Assembly: GCA_033063855.1 (NCBI GenBank)
Contig: CP093831.1
Coordinates: 15,252,001 to 15,316,000 of the forward strand
From: Smittia aterrima
Taxonomy: Eukaryota > Arthropoda > Insecta > Diptera > Chironomidae
Direction: 5' to 3'
DNA: 64,000 bases
Positions 1-12,628 of this stretch are shown here, in pieces. The translations under genes and the position numbers were made by a program. Below the pieces are notes generated by a model. That model saw nothing but the letters and a program-made list of their open reading frames with translations, searched no databases and was not told where the DNA came from. How positions within the stretch are numbered: the first letter of the stretch is position 1; each line of letters begins with the position of its first letter.

Positions 1-3000
1 ATGTGCTTGATGGAGACACACAAACTTTCTGTTTGTTTTCACTTTGCCCAAACAAAAACGCTCTCGCTTAAAAGTTTCTCGCTTCTGGGCCGAGGAGTGT
101 TGATGCTTCGGTGATTAACGTTGGTGGATGGAGGTGATGTCAAGTGTCTCCCATTTCTTATCAAAATGTAGAAGAGAGAAGATTGTAATATTAATTAGGG
201 AATTTTAATAAATTTAAATTTCTTTTGAATCGTCCTCGTCGTCTTCATCGTCGTCTTCGTTTCAATCCAGTGAACTCTATCGTCTTCATTGAAACAACTC
301 AACTCGATGCTCCATTAGAAGAGTTTTCTGTAAAGGACCAAACCTTCAGCTAATTCTCTTCTTCACCACCTCAGAAGTGATTACGGTCGTTTTCTTTGAC
401 GAGAGAAAAGGGGAGAGAAAATTACACGCCACAACTACGAGAATTGACAATAACTATAAAAGAATGAAACTTTTCGGTTCAGTACACTTTGGCACTTTAA
501 TGAAAATCCCTCGTACCATGAAATATAATGGCGAGTCTCCAATGAATGAGAAAATATTAAGGGCGAAAATTATTATTGCTTTCTTCACCCAATCTCCCTA
601 ACCGCATCTCTCTCTCTTTGAACTGAAAGTGTGTAAGACGTTCGCCGTAAGACAAAAGAAGTCATTCACAAGAAATTTTAATTGGACTTTTATCTTCGCT
701 CGTGGAAAATGACTTTCACTTTCCGCCCCCACGAATACCACAAGAGTGAGCGAGAGAGAGTAAAAATAGAACTGAGATGTCACGTGAAGCTGCCAATGAA
801 GCTTAAGCTTGAATCAGGATTTTGAGGAGAAGGAGAAAGCAATTATTTGTTCAAAGATTTACTCGAACTAATTCATAAGCAAACAAGACGACGAAGAAAA
901 TGTGACTTAATTAATTTCTTTGATCTGCCTCGAGGCGATTAAACATTCCAATGAACTCGGAAGCTTAAAACTGAGCGACAAGTTTTTCCAATTACTAATC
1001 TGTCTCGTCCGTGGAGATAGAAACAAATCGAAAAAAGCTCCGTTAAGCAAATAAATTGGAATTGGTAATTCTCTCTCTGTTCATCCCTAAAGGAAAATTA
1101 GAATTAACTAAAATAATACAAGAGCGGGCAACTCCCTTAAGCTCATTAACCTGATCGACTCAAGAAATAAAGCTTCGCAATTGAAAATTTCACAAGAAAC
1201 GCTTCACATTGAACGCACACCTGAATCATCATCATCCATAATAAATTTAATTTTATCATTCTTGCTGATATATTCCTGCTTTTGGTATCGATAGATTGGA
1301 TTTTATCAAGATTCCGTTCTGAATATTAAATACCAATTTACTAAACCGAGAATCGAATCGGAATGGAAAAACACAAGGGCGAAGATAGCAGAGAGAAGGC
1401 AAAGCCATAACCAGAGAAAGATGTAATTTTATTACCGTTTCCCTTCCACCCACAACTCGCCGCCCCAATTCGATTCTCTTCCGCATTTTCCTGATGGCGT
1501 AAGGTGCGGGACTAGAAAAACACACTCAAAGCAGCCTAAGATGGATGGGAAACTCGAAGTATGAAATAAATAATAATCGCACGAGAGCATGGCAATGGAA
1601 GAATGGGAAAAGCGAACGATTCCGTTTGATATCGTTAATTAATTAAAACGATGCATAGGAAATTGATTATTTCAATATTTTTCCCATCATAATCAATTTG
1701 ATGAGCTCGTTTCGAGCGAGAGAAACTTCTCCTCCGTCTTGAGCGCCATTAAGTGGGCAGGATGTTTTATGGCTTTTATTTCTTCCCTTCTCGTTAGACT
1801 TTGTTTTCTCGTTGTTCATGGAAAATAAAATTCCGCACACGCCGCAAACGAGATGAAGAATTTCTTTATTCAATAAATTGAATTTCTTAGCGAACCGCGT
1901 GATAAAATTTTCATTAACTAGGTAATTGGCGCCCGACTCCCATCTCTCTCTCCATCGCTCGTCTGAGGTACAACCCTTTCGTTTCTTTTCATCTTCAAAG
2001 CAGAAGGAAAAAACTTTAACCCCAAACAAGCGGATTCACAAGAAAAAGTGGTGAGAACTCCCGGCAATGACCATCATTAAAACACTTGAAAAACACTTTA
2101 ATTACATAATAAATTATTTTCAAGTTTACTTCGCCGTTAGCGACGGTTTTTTGCAAGCAAAGTTCTCTCTTCTCGTTCAGCAATTTTTCACCTAAGATTC
2201 AATTCCTAAAAAAAATGGGACCGTTTGTAGGTTTCACCTTCGCTACCGCCCATTCTATCAACAGACGTTGTGCTCTCAATGCTGGAATTTTCCTCCTTTT
2301 GCAAAGATGGAAAGGTTTTCTTCTGCTCGGCCATTTAAATTCAGGTAATTAAAATTAATTGACCAAGAGAGTGGGCGAACGAGAGCAAACGTGGTCGTGA
2401 AGGCAACGGTAAATTACCTTGTCCAAGCTTCTTCTTCTCTCATTCACTTGCTCTTCGGTTCGACTTTAACGTGTTTATTGAATTAGTGAATTACGATTAT
2501 TATTAGCCATTGAAAGAAATAAATGCTTAGAATCAATTAACTCTTACTCAAACGAGTGTCGTTTCACTTTTGGTCATTGTTTGTTACTCGTATCGCTCAA
2601 GCGTGTAATTAAGCCATTGAGAGATTGTGAGATGTCCTTGCTCAAGCAATTAGGAATCGTTGTGCTTTGAGGTTTCGCATTTTTATGCTGCTCGCAATGA
2701 TTGTGCGGTCGAAGAGGGAGGCAATCAGGATGCTTAAGAGAGAGGAACAAAGAGTGACCGAGGATTAAAGCGAGAGCCGCAAAACATGCAATTCGAATGT
2801 GTGGTCGACAACCATGACGACAGCTCTAAGCCCAATCCTTGAATTAGCCCTCAAAATATTTCTCAACAATTAACCAGCGAAGCCCAAGAGTCAAACGCCA
2901 CAATTCTGCTGAAATGGAAATTTTCCTCCAGCTTTTTTGCATTTTCTGTGCCACTTGGTTGGGCATGATGGAGAAAAAAAAACTATTTTAATCTGTTGTA

Positions 3001-3897
3001 GCCGAGGGGAGACGAGGAAAAGTTTTTTCCCGCTTTCATTTGTTTTACTTTCTGTTGTTTCGTGCGATGAATTCAACTGAGTTGCTATGCTGTTCTCTCC
3101 TTCGTTCCAGAAATTTCTTCAAGCTCACATCTAAAGAAACGCAGGGAAACCCGTCTCCTACATCATTCACGACCTAGAAATTGGATACAGTCATGATCTG
3201 AAGTTTTCACAGTTTGTTTGTTGCAACATTTTTTTTCCGCTTCGCTTTCACCGGATGCGGGAAAAATGTGTAAGTTTTCTGTTTCTCTACCCGCCCCCTT
3301 TTCATCTCATGGAACTAAAAAAGTAAGCAGCGTGAACAAAAAAAACGGCAAATGAAAAGCCAAAACAGTTTTTCGCTTCACAGCTTGGCTAAAGAAAGCA
3401 CACAGAGAAAGAGAAAGAAGTAAAAAAAGTTTGCTTAATTAATTAAAATTAAAGCTCGAGAGGAAAAGTTTCTGCGGCGGAATAGAAGAAAACTCCTTCT
3501 TGATGGGAGCACAATGATTAAAGATTAAATCCATAGTTAGATAGTTTTAAACATAAACGAAGGATTATGTTTCATTAAATATTTTTTATTGTTTCATAAA
3601 CTTGCATTTCATACACTTTAAATCGCATAATAACCTAAGCTTGGGAACTTTTCGCTTATTGTTAGCTGAAGTGCTTATAACTCGCTTCGAAATAATTAAA
3701 AAGAATTTTCTTATTGTCATTTGGCGCTTAACATCCTAATTTACTATCACAATTAAACTTCTGCACTCTTCTCGGACGATTCGTGTCCTCTAATAAAGTG
3801 TTTCGGAATAACTAAACCAAGAAATATCCAACCATCAGTTGATTTAAAATTATGATGAGGTAGCTCTGCAACTAAATCTTTTCTTAAAATTCAATGT
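1..3897. other. Gene-poor flank, no coding evidence
   Basis: Only short open frames occur on either strand, none with a recognisable domain or a plausible splice partner. The sequence is AT-rich with scattered TC/GA runs. The right end must contain the 3' untranslated region of the brummer gene, which ends at 3898 on the minus strand; an AATAAA on the minus strand (TTTATT at 3585-3590) lies about 310 bases past its stop. I cannot tell whether the rest is intergenic or an intron of a gene lying to the left. Confidence 0.5.
230..260. repeat. TCG/TCT-rich trinucleotide tract
   Basis: An imperfect run of TCG, TCC and TCT triplets of about 30 bases is visible. It is a simple low-complexity tract and shows no sign of being translated. 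Confidence 0.6.
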
Positions 3898-6800
3898 CTA
3901 ATCAAAAGTTTCGCGTCTGAGCTCGCTCAGATTTTGATCGTGCTCGCTTTGATCAGCTTCTGGCTTGTAGAACGAGTCCATTGATTCAATTGAGCATGAG
4001 CTGCCAGTTGGCGATAAATTTTCACGTTTCTCGTCGTTGCTATTTTCCAAATCGTTACTGTTGATCTCATCGACTTTAATTTCCGAGCAAGTCCAATCTC
4101 CCATGATTTCCATCGATTCGGGCAAAAGAACTTCAATGTCATGCTGGAAATTTTGTTCTTGATCATCTTGTGAGAGCTCAGATTCTTCATGTTGAATGTT
4201 TGAATTGTTTTCCATTTGATTTTGATTGGAATCTTCTCCTGTCATATCAAAGATTTTTGTGAACTTCATCTTAAACCAAAATTACGTTAAAGCATTAAAT
4301 TATCATTTGAATCAATGTTGAACTTACAGTTTTATCAGTTTCATCCATGTAGTGATATGAATATAAAGTGTCGTGATGAACGGAAGCGTGAGCAACTTGA
4401 TCAAGCGTCTCAACATCGCCAACTTGTGAATGCATGCTTGCGCTCATGGCGTTGTGATGAGCCATCAGAGATGGAACTGCGCTGTTTCTTCTTGACAAAA
4501 CATTTCCTCGAATCTCGAAATCAGATTCTTCAACATCGCTTGGACAGAGATCAACAATTGAACGTCTCCGGCTAACATGCTCGAACTTCTTGAGAATTGG
4601 ATCCTTGTCGTACATCGTTTTGATTTTATCGGCATATGTTTCCATTCCTGCGTAATTCTCTTGATTTGGGTTTAGAACTTGATGAACATTGTCGAGAATA
4701 ATTTTTGAATATCCCCACATTGTGTCTGTGACAGTTGGAGCTGTGGCGAGGATTCTGAAAGGTAATTTCCATTAGGAATTGTTCAGTTATCTTGATGAAT
4801 AAACTTACTTGGTAAATGCTGCGAAAACTAAGTCGCATGGTAGTCGTGCTGGAATCGAGAAAGTTCTGAGAACAAAGAGAGCTGGTTGCTGAAGCCATCG
4901 AAAGAGAACCCAATCGTTAGACTTTGCCATGATATATTTCTCCATTGCGATGAGAACCGTGTCGGGCATGCTTTTATCTATAAGCGACTCGTCTCGATGA
5001 AACGAGCACGATGTGCACTGCGGATCATAATGTTCTGGTGTTTGTTTCGAAAGAATGAAAGTCGATTGAATTGCCAAGCATCGTGTGCAACTTATCAAAT
5101 TATTTCTGTGCAAGAAGTGAAGAGCATCGTCGAAACCTTGTTGGCACATGTTGGAAAGAATCTCAGCCTTTGGTGGGAAAAGAATACGAATGAAACGATG
5201 GATGTTCTGCTTTGAGAGTTCGATGCTTGTGTTGGCAACGTTGAACTAAGATAGGATAAGAAGATGTTAAATCACTTGTCCTTTCTGAGAAGGGATAATC
5301 GCTTACGTGAAACAGTTGAGCAGAGTCGTCACGTGGGCAGATGTCAGATTCACCACAAAATGGACTAACCGTGACAGTGTTCTCATCGAGCGTGGGCAGA
5401 TTATCAGAGAAAGCTCCGTCCATGTAACGAACGCCATGGAATTTAGGTGGAAAGATGCCAGAGAATCCGGGAATGAAGCATGCACACATTAAAGCGTCCA
5501 TGAGATCATCGCGACTGTTGAACTGTGAAACGATCACGCTCTTTCCATCGTAAACCCGTGTCAATGAGATGTGAAGCTTGCCATTAACTCTTAAGTGCGC
5601 GTCCTCGGGCAAGTGCCGCGACATGCCTGAAACAAAACAAAAAAAAACAAAATTAATTGTAGCAAAGCGTTGACTATAAAAGCTCTCAAGTTAATTTACC
5701 TTCCAAGAGACATGTCTGAATGTCGAATGAGGGCGAGAACGGACCCAAGGAGTGCGAACGCGCCTCATTTACGATGCGGAAGAAATCTGATGTCATTTCA
5801 CCTGCGAAATGAAAAATAATGATTTGAGATTTTATGATGGATCGTCAATGAGCTCAGAGTGCGAAGCCCGAAATGGAAAGTGGGTTAGCATGATGAAGCA
5901 TAAAAGGAAACATTAAAAATAATAAATCATGGTGCGTGGAGCATGAAATGCTGGGGGGAGCACGAGAGTCATGAAATTCTTTAATTTCGTTCAGTCAAAG
6001 TCGTCTCACATATGCCGACGAGCACGAGAGAGAGAGAAGCAGATGAGCAACGAAAGGCATTTCATGAAAATTCCATTAAATCCCCGAATAATGAACAAGC
6101 TTCCTCGCTCGTTGCGCTGTACGCTTGTCGTAAAAACCAAAGAAATACACGGAAAGCTGCTTTAGTCAGTCATCAACATAAATATTTTTAGAGCCATCAA
6201 GAGAATGTAGAAGAGATTATTCGCAGCGGAGATTTCTCCTTCCTTCCTTCCCAACGGTCGAGAAATTAATTCCCACAAAAAAAAAGTTTTCTCTTTGTTT
6301 CCGGTGTTTCCCCAGCTCTCGCTTATCGCGAAGACCCGAGGCCGACTCTCAACACGCTTCAGCAACACTGTAATCATCCCAACAAAAAAAAATATAAAAT
6401 CAACATCTAATAAATTTTGTTTTTCATGAATGCTGCGGACGGTTCTGCGTAACATTTTTTTTTTCTCGGTCAGTGCGGAACAAATAACGCGCAAAATGAT
6501 TTTTAATCAAGCGGCCTTCAGCGATAGGCGATACGCTTGGATTTAATTGTCATTCGGGTGTTAAGGCAACACAAAAGGTGACGTCTAAAACCAACGACTC
6601 GATGGAAGACTTTGAAATCATCCAACAAGTTACGAGTCGTAAACAACGTTGGCTTTCTCCGACGCCTCATAAACGAAATGATCTGCAAGGTCGTTTCCCT
6701 AAATCATTATGTTCAATCGCTGTAGACGAGAATTCTTCCTATTCACTCTCTTTCTCTGCTCTTTTCCGTTTGGCACTCTGAAGTCTTACGATTCATGACG

Positions 6801-9800
6801 TCATAAATGTTAAGCCCAAAAAATCTTCCCGAGACTTCTTATCAGGTAGAAGCTTCTGAGAAGCAATTAAAAGAGAAGACAAAATCTTCAGTAAATATGT
6901 AAATGTGGGCTCGTCATCGTCGTCGGTCTTATCGTAGTCCGTCGCCAGATGTTTTGTGCTCGAAGGCACGTCAACCAGAAAAAAAAACCCAAAAATATCA
7001 ACACATGAAAAGCAGAAAAAATTAGTTTCTTATCAGATCTCCAACGAACGTAAGTATGCAAAGATTTGCGCTACGCACTTCAACGTTGGCCAAGGTCGTG
7101 GACAAGTTTAGCTCACTCTCAGATAACAAATTAGCTCGCGGAATTAATGCGACATTAAACGTCTGTTAACATCGACACTTTTAGAAGGCGACAATGTTTT
7201 AAAACGCAAATTAATGAAGGCGTTGAAAGCTTTGAGCGCATAAGGAGTGCTTGAGGATTATAGCGGATACTTGAGGCTAAGTGTTTGTGAAAGATTTATG
7301 GTGGAGAAGGCAGCGGCAAAGCGAAAGCTTCGCGAGGCGCGTCAATCATTTTATCGCGTCGCTCGAGCGGAAACTCGTCGGGATTGTTTTGTATGTACGA
7401 TTCAAGAAGAGAAAAGCTAGAAAAATGATAAATGGAAATATTTTTACACATGAAAGGACGACATTAGGGATAACGTTTGAATACGAGTGAGAGGGAGGTC
7501 TGAAGCATCAAGTATCAGTGTCAATCCACGATCCATGCCCATTTCCATCAAGGAAATCTCATTTCATCGCTCGTTGAACAATCGCTCCATTAAGCATTCG
7601 ACTTGCCACTCTTCATCCGCGTTACTTCTCCGGAAGCGTTTTACATGCAAATTGTCCCATCCATTTCGCCGTGTGATGACTTTTTACAACCATTCCAGAA
7701 ATGGGTGTTCATGTATCATCATTTTTATGAGGAGACATTTCCCCGTGTCTGCTCATAATCCTACGGCACATCCACAGAAGTGAGAAGGATTTGAAGCGCC
7801 ATTTCCCACGCAATTTATGTGTGCGGCATACGATGCACGAAGTCAACGTCAACGGTGAGGAAAATTTACATCGTCTGACACGAGAATTAAAATGTGGCCT
7901 TAGGAAGTCGCCATCAAGAACACGTTTCAACGTGAAAAGTCCTTTGAACCGACGAGCAGGTAAGTGAAATGCTACAAGTGTTTAATATGCACAAACGATA
8001 TTTTTCTTGCCTGGGATTGTTCATCATAGTTGCACCCACGAATGAAGCAAAAACTAAAAGTCTCTCCTCATAATTCATAATGCTAATGTTGTTTTAAACC
8101 GAGGGAAACGGATTTGTTTTTTATGTTGAGCCTTTAAGCAATAAAAGGAGACATTTGGGTGAGCGCGTGGCCATCCAAACAATCACGCGTCGTCAGCATC
8201 GTAAATCTCACTGCGCACACTTGAAATCGCGATTTCATTAATTATTTAATGACCCGTTAACCGCAATACGAGCAAACAACAAACAAATAATCGAGCGACG
8301 CGTCATCAGATAATTTAAATCCATCGCATTGACCGGTCGCATTCGAATAATAAATTACACAACTGACCCTGCCTGAGCTTCAATGTCGGAATGAGAAAAG
8401 GAAAACTCGCATCGCGAAAGCTTTAAATTAAATTTCAATTAATTATAATTTTCTCATTCAGTTGACACCATGAATAAATCAGCGCCGAGTGCGACAATTG
8501 CATCGACAGATGGTGAGGGTACACGCCCATGGCAAATGATTTCGATGCAAAACACTGAAGTCCAATGTGCGAAGGCATTTTTAAGCGAATTTTAATGGCC
8601 AAGTTCGCGATTATTTTTAAAAAAAATGATTTCACGGGGATGGTCGCGAGCGGAGCTTCGACCGCACAACTTGCGAATAAAAACAGAAACGAACGAGAAA
8701 ACGAGAACAAAACAATTTAAATATGATAACCCGGTGAGAGTTGGAAATGGGTCATCTCATCTGAGAGAGCCGCAACGCAATTTCCAGTTTCACTTGCTGT
8801 TTAGCCTCACGAGTGGTGTGATGATAATATTAATTAGAATCAAACATCTGACTGATGATCAGGAGACTTTGTTGGAATGTGTTCGCGAATCAGAGAAAAA
8901 TATAAAAAACTTTCAATAGATTGACGTAAATTCTATTGCGAAGCTCATGATCCTCTTAACCCATAAGCTGATAGTTTTTATTTAGCTTTCATTAATTTAC
9001 TGATAACGTGGCTGATTTATGATTTAATTGTCCGTGGGTCATTTCAAGAATTCACTCACGAATTTGTTATTCACAGCAATTGCATCATTCATCATCTACC
9101 AACCGTAACGCGTGCTTCCTCCCCTCAAAAAATTCATTTCGAGAAGGAATTTTGTGTTTAATTTTTATTAATTGTTCAAACTGAGGTCGAGTCGATGAAA
9201 GTTGTGTCGTTATCATTGCGCTCACAATATTTTTTTACGAGGTCATCACCATCAGATTCCTCGGAGAGCTGGAGAGCAAACAAAGCAGGAGTGAAAATCG
9301 CCTCGTTTCCACTCGAATGTTGATCCCGCAAACGTTTGAATTGAAGAGTCGACAATATTGATTTTCACATGACATCAAACTTTGATGATCAAAGCTTATG
9401 ATGATGACAGGACAAGTGGGAATAATAAATTTCACAATAGATTCTTTCTAGGGTGATGATTAACAGATAGAGCTTATCTCAAAGCTCGCTTGAAAATAAA
9501 TCGGAAAGCCATCAATATTTACAGACAACAAATACATTTCCATGTGAATTCAAGTCTCGAGAGAGAGAAATTCCTCTAAAAGTAGAGCTGATAAGCAGGC
9601 AAGACAAAGGCGACACATCACTCCATCATCAACATGTTTATTATTGACTCATGTTATTGCTCCAGCGAGCGGCTTAAGTGAAAAAAGGAAATCGGAGCAA
9701 CGAATCATCGAAATCGTGATTCAACGCCGATCAACAAAGCAAAATAAATCTCTTCGTTTTCGTTATCTGCGACGACAACAATAAGTTTGCTTTTCCTGCC

Positions 9801-10571
9801 CCACTCACAAGCCAAAATACAAAAGGAAAAAGCTTTATCGAGACAATGAATATAAAGCTCGCGATAAAAAAACGTCAAAGGTTTAATGTTCACACGAGTT
9901 ACTGGTTGAAGGTCGTCAGTCATTCGATTGCGTGACGACGTTTAGAGATCTTACATAGTCTTATCGTTCAATGAAACCGAAAATCACTCAGCTGACATCG
10001 ATCAGCGAGCTCATTTCATTTTTATCGCGAATATGAAGTCATTCACGGCTCACAGTTCAAGACAGGGTGAAAGCGATACAGACATAAATGTGAGCAAACT
10101 GCACTTTGTTTGGTTGGCTTCACGAGAAAAAACTTTCGCATCAACTTGTTCACAAGCTAACTCACGTTTCCCTACCACACCACTAACTTTTAGTTCGTCA
10201 AATTAAATTAATGCTAGTGCTTCAACTTGAAAGTTGCTTCGACTTTATGAATGTTGAAGCATAAAATGAAATTTCAAAACTTTTTTCTTTACTTACCTAA
10301 AGGCATTCCTGTTAAGAGACAAGTAGCAGCGAGAGCACCAGCAGAAGCGCCTGATATCTTCTGTAGCAACAATTGAGGAGCATATTTCTTGAAGCAAACC
10401 GCGACACCAACTGTAATGAAAACAGAGAAAAAGGTTGAGGTTGTTATTGTTGTTATTTCCCGGAAAAACTTTTCAAATCTCACCGTGATAAATGCCGAGA
10501 AAGCCGCAACCAGCAAACGACAGGTTGTATTTAAGCGCTTCGTTGAGTTCACTGCTGATTTCTTTCTTCAT
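3898..10571 (-). CDS. bmm: Brummer/ATGL-type triacylglycerol lipase (patatin-like)
   Basis: Lipid-droplet triglyceride lipase of the PNPLA2/brummer family. Seven coding exons join in frame: 10484-10571, 10297-10410, 5700-5801, 5307-5626, 4809-5245, 4328-4754 and 3898-4269, giving 619 aa. The start is ATG at 10571. Residues 21-31 form the glycine-rich oxyanion loop (GCGFLGIYHVG). The nucleophile is Ser52 in GASAG and the dyad Asp171 in YMDGAFSDNLP; human ATGL uses Ser47 and Asp166. The segment around NTSIELSKQNIHRF is typical of brummer. The last exon (about 123 aa) is acidic, rich in Asn/Gln/Ser, and looks lineage-specific; Drosophila bmm is shorter (about 500 aa from memory). The second intron spans 4.5 kb, whereas the later introns are tens of bases long. 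The family controls fat-store mobilisation. The family call is firm; only the tail is uncertain. Confidence 0.93.
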
Positions 10572-11569
10572 TTTTTTTTAAAGAAATCCTTTCTTTTCAC
10601 TTTTAAAGAAATCCACAATAACACTCGATAATGGTTGAACAGCTGATTTGAAATAATGAAAGACAAACCGAAAACAACAAAGGAAGGAAGAAAATACTAT
10701 TCGAAAGTAAGAAGTAAGTTGTATTAGGAATTTACGACCGATCTCTATGAATGACGAGAAATAACTGAGACGAGCGAGCGATAAACAAGTGAACGTTGAA
10801 AATAATCGTTTGTCTATATGTGTGGAGTCTTATTATTCAACGATGATGTCCACTATGAAATTCTAGTTAGATAAGGATTCTGATAAGAAATCTGATTAAT
10901 GCGGCACAAGCTGATTACGTTTGCTTTGATTGATTTCAATGTCTCCCTTTTAGAGTTTAGACGTTTCTAAAGAATATTTCCTGTTCCGTTTTCATTTGTT
11001 TCACTGCAAGTTTCGTTATCAGTGCAAGTTTCGAAAACAGATTGAAGATGGCGACGCATGAAAAAAATGTGAATTTGAAAAATATTTTTTTTTATTCTTT
11101 ATTATTTTCAAGAAAATTTTACATTTAATTACAACTGCAGATGATCAGAATGTTTAACGAAGCTCTTAAAATGAATTAAATATTAAGAACAGTGAAGAGT
11201 CGAGGCTTCTCTCTCGTTCAATGATTAAAGTTTTTATATCATTTTATCTGAGTCAAAACCATAATTGTTTATGAACATTCTAGTCTCCAAATAAAATAAA
11301 TGACTTGTTACGTTTTCTAGAGCCAAGGTCAGTGAATCGCTTTTTTCGCTTGTCATTCTAAAAGTAACACTGGCCAAAAGAAAAACAAATAAAGTTTCAT
11401 TCTTTAAACAAATAAAGTTTTATGGCAAGTTTCAATAGCGCAAACAAAACTAAAAGTTCTTTTTTTTTTTGCACAAATAATTCCATTTTTTAATCATAGG
11501 ACATGCGTTGATCATGTTTCTCCGTTTTTGACAATGGAATCAATATCAAGTTCTTTTTCCAAAGTGAAA
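10572..11569. other. Intergenic: brummer promoter side and Tspo 3' flank
   Basis: About 1 kb between the brummer start and the Tspo stop, both on the minus strand. It must hold the brummer promoter and any Tspo 3' untranslated sequence. I see no convincing open frame, RNA gene or repeat. Confidence 0.5.
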
Positions 11570-12112
11570 TTATTTATTCAAGTTCCATAATGAAAAGTTT
11601 AAGATCGAGGCGAAAGTAATCCAAGCGATGTAAGGAACCATGCACAGACCGGCAATAAAATCAACTCTATAAAAGAGCACAGTTGTGATGACTACGGTGA
11701 CCCACAATATAACAATCTCGATAAATGCCCCGCCGAGAGCATGAAAGCCGAAGAAGAGTGGAGACCAGAGCCAGTTGAGAATGAGTTGAATTGCATAGAA
11801 GATCAGAGGAATTGTAGCTGCTCCAGAGAAGCTTCTTCCATTTTTATACCAAACTCTAAATGATGCGAATCCCGTTAGGATGTAAAGAACTGTCCATGCT
11901 GGGAAGAAAAGCTTAAAGAGAAAAATCAAAAACGATTCTATTTTCCAGGTTTCTTTTCTTACCCAATTCGGAGGATTGAATGACGGTTTCTCCAAGTTAT
12001 CATACCAAGATCCTTCCTCAGTTTCTGTAACTAAACTTCCAAGAAATCCTCCTATAAGAGGAAGACCGCTAGCGACGATACAAACCAAAATTGGATGTTT
12101 CCACCAAACCAT
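11570..12112 (-). CDS. Tspo: Translocator protein (TSPO/MBR family)
   Basis: Outer mitochondrial membrane protein of five hydrophobic helices that binds cholesterol and porphyrins in the known family. The N-terminus carries the hallmark KPSFNPPNW motif, followed by PAWTVLYILTG, then a hydrophobic segment with NWLWSPLFFG, which matches the family core. The frame is open throughout, but a 51-base GT-AG intron (11912-11962) interrupts PNW and FFPAWTV; removing it gives a 163-aa protein with the family spacing (exons 11963-12112 and 11570-11911). Because 51 is a multiple of three with no stop, retention would insert 17 residues. The ATG is at 12112. AATAAA overlaps the last two codons and abuts the stop (AATAAATAA). 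It lies upstream of the NACHT gene's 3' end with no obvious functional link. Confidence 0.93.
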   Translation of the reverse strand: MVWWKHPILVCIVASGLPLIGGFLGSLVTETEEGSWYDNLEKPSFNPPNWVRKETWKIESFLIFLFKLFFPAWTVLYILTGFASFRVWYKNGRSFSGAATIPLIFYAIQLILNWLWSPLFFGFHALGGAFIEIVILWVTVVITTVLFYRVDFIAGLCMVPYIAWITFASILNFSLWNLNK

Positions 12113-12449
12113 TTTAAACGACTGAAGTTTTTGAGAAATAAACGTTGTATTAGAGTTAACAACTTTATATTTGAGTGTTTGAGTGTATTGTCTGTATCGT
12201 GCAATTCATTTCAAAGTACAAAAAACCACGATAACATATCTTTTAGAAAAGTTTAATTGAATTGGATTGTCAAATCAGAAACTACGTACTTGCGAGTAAG
12301 ATAAGCGAGTAAGAGCTTGATGAAAGATCAATAAACTTGAACTTGAAGAAAGCTTTAAAATCTATTGAAAATACTTGAGTTAAATCGTTTCAAAGCTGAG
12401 AATGAAAATGATTTTTTACTTCGGTGAGAGAAGGTTTACGACTAATCAA

Positions 12450-12545
12450 CAATACAATGATCGTTGTGTGCCGGTTCGGCCAGGGATTCGATCGAGAACT
12501 TCTAAGTTGATTGTACTCACACATCTCTAGATCTGAAAACTTTGA
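12450..12545 (-). repeat. tRNA-like / SINE remnant (weak)
   Basis: Read on the minus strand, the segment contains GATCGAATCCC, close to a pol III B box, followed by GGCCGAACCGGCAC and then an AT-rich tail. No intact A box or cloverleaf is clear, so a functional tRNA is unlikely. It may be a decayed tRNA-derived SINE. The call rests on one short motif. Confidence 0.3.
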
Positions 12546-12607
12546 ATAGGCGAATAAAGCCGAGCAAGTAGTCCTAAACTATTTTATTAATAAAATGCAA
12601 AAATAAA

Positions 12608-12613
12608 TTTATT
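12608..12613 (-). terminator. Polyadenylation signal of the NACHT gene
   Basis: TTTATT on the plus strand reads AATAAA on the minus strand, 16 bases past the stop codon. A second AATAAA (12583-12588) follows slightly downstream. The 3' untranslated region would be very short. Confidence 0.55.
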
Positions 12614-12628
12614 TCACAATTTTTAGAA

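Larger units (their letters stand above)
12113..12628. other. Intergenic between Tspo and the NACHT gene
   Basis: About 0.5 kb containing the Tspo upstream region and, on the minus strand, the 3' flank of the NACHT gene. The middle holds a tRNA-like repeat remnant, listed separately. Nothing else was recognised. Confidence 0.5.

Noticed and set aside
4315..5215. Plus-strand open frames opposite brummer exons
   Set aside because: The minus-strand exons have conserved lipase sequence and consistent splice phases; the plus-strand frames are shadows.
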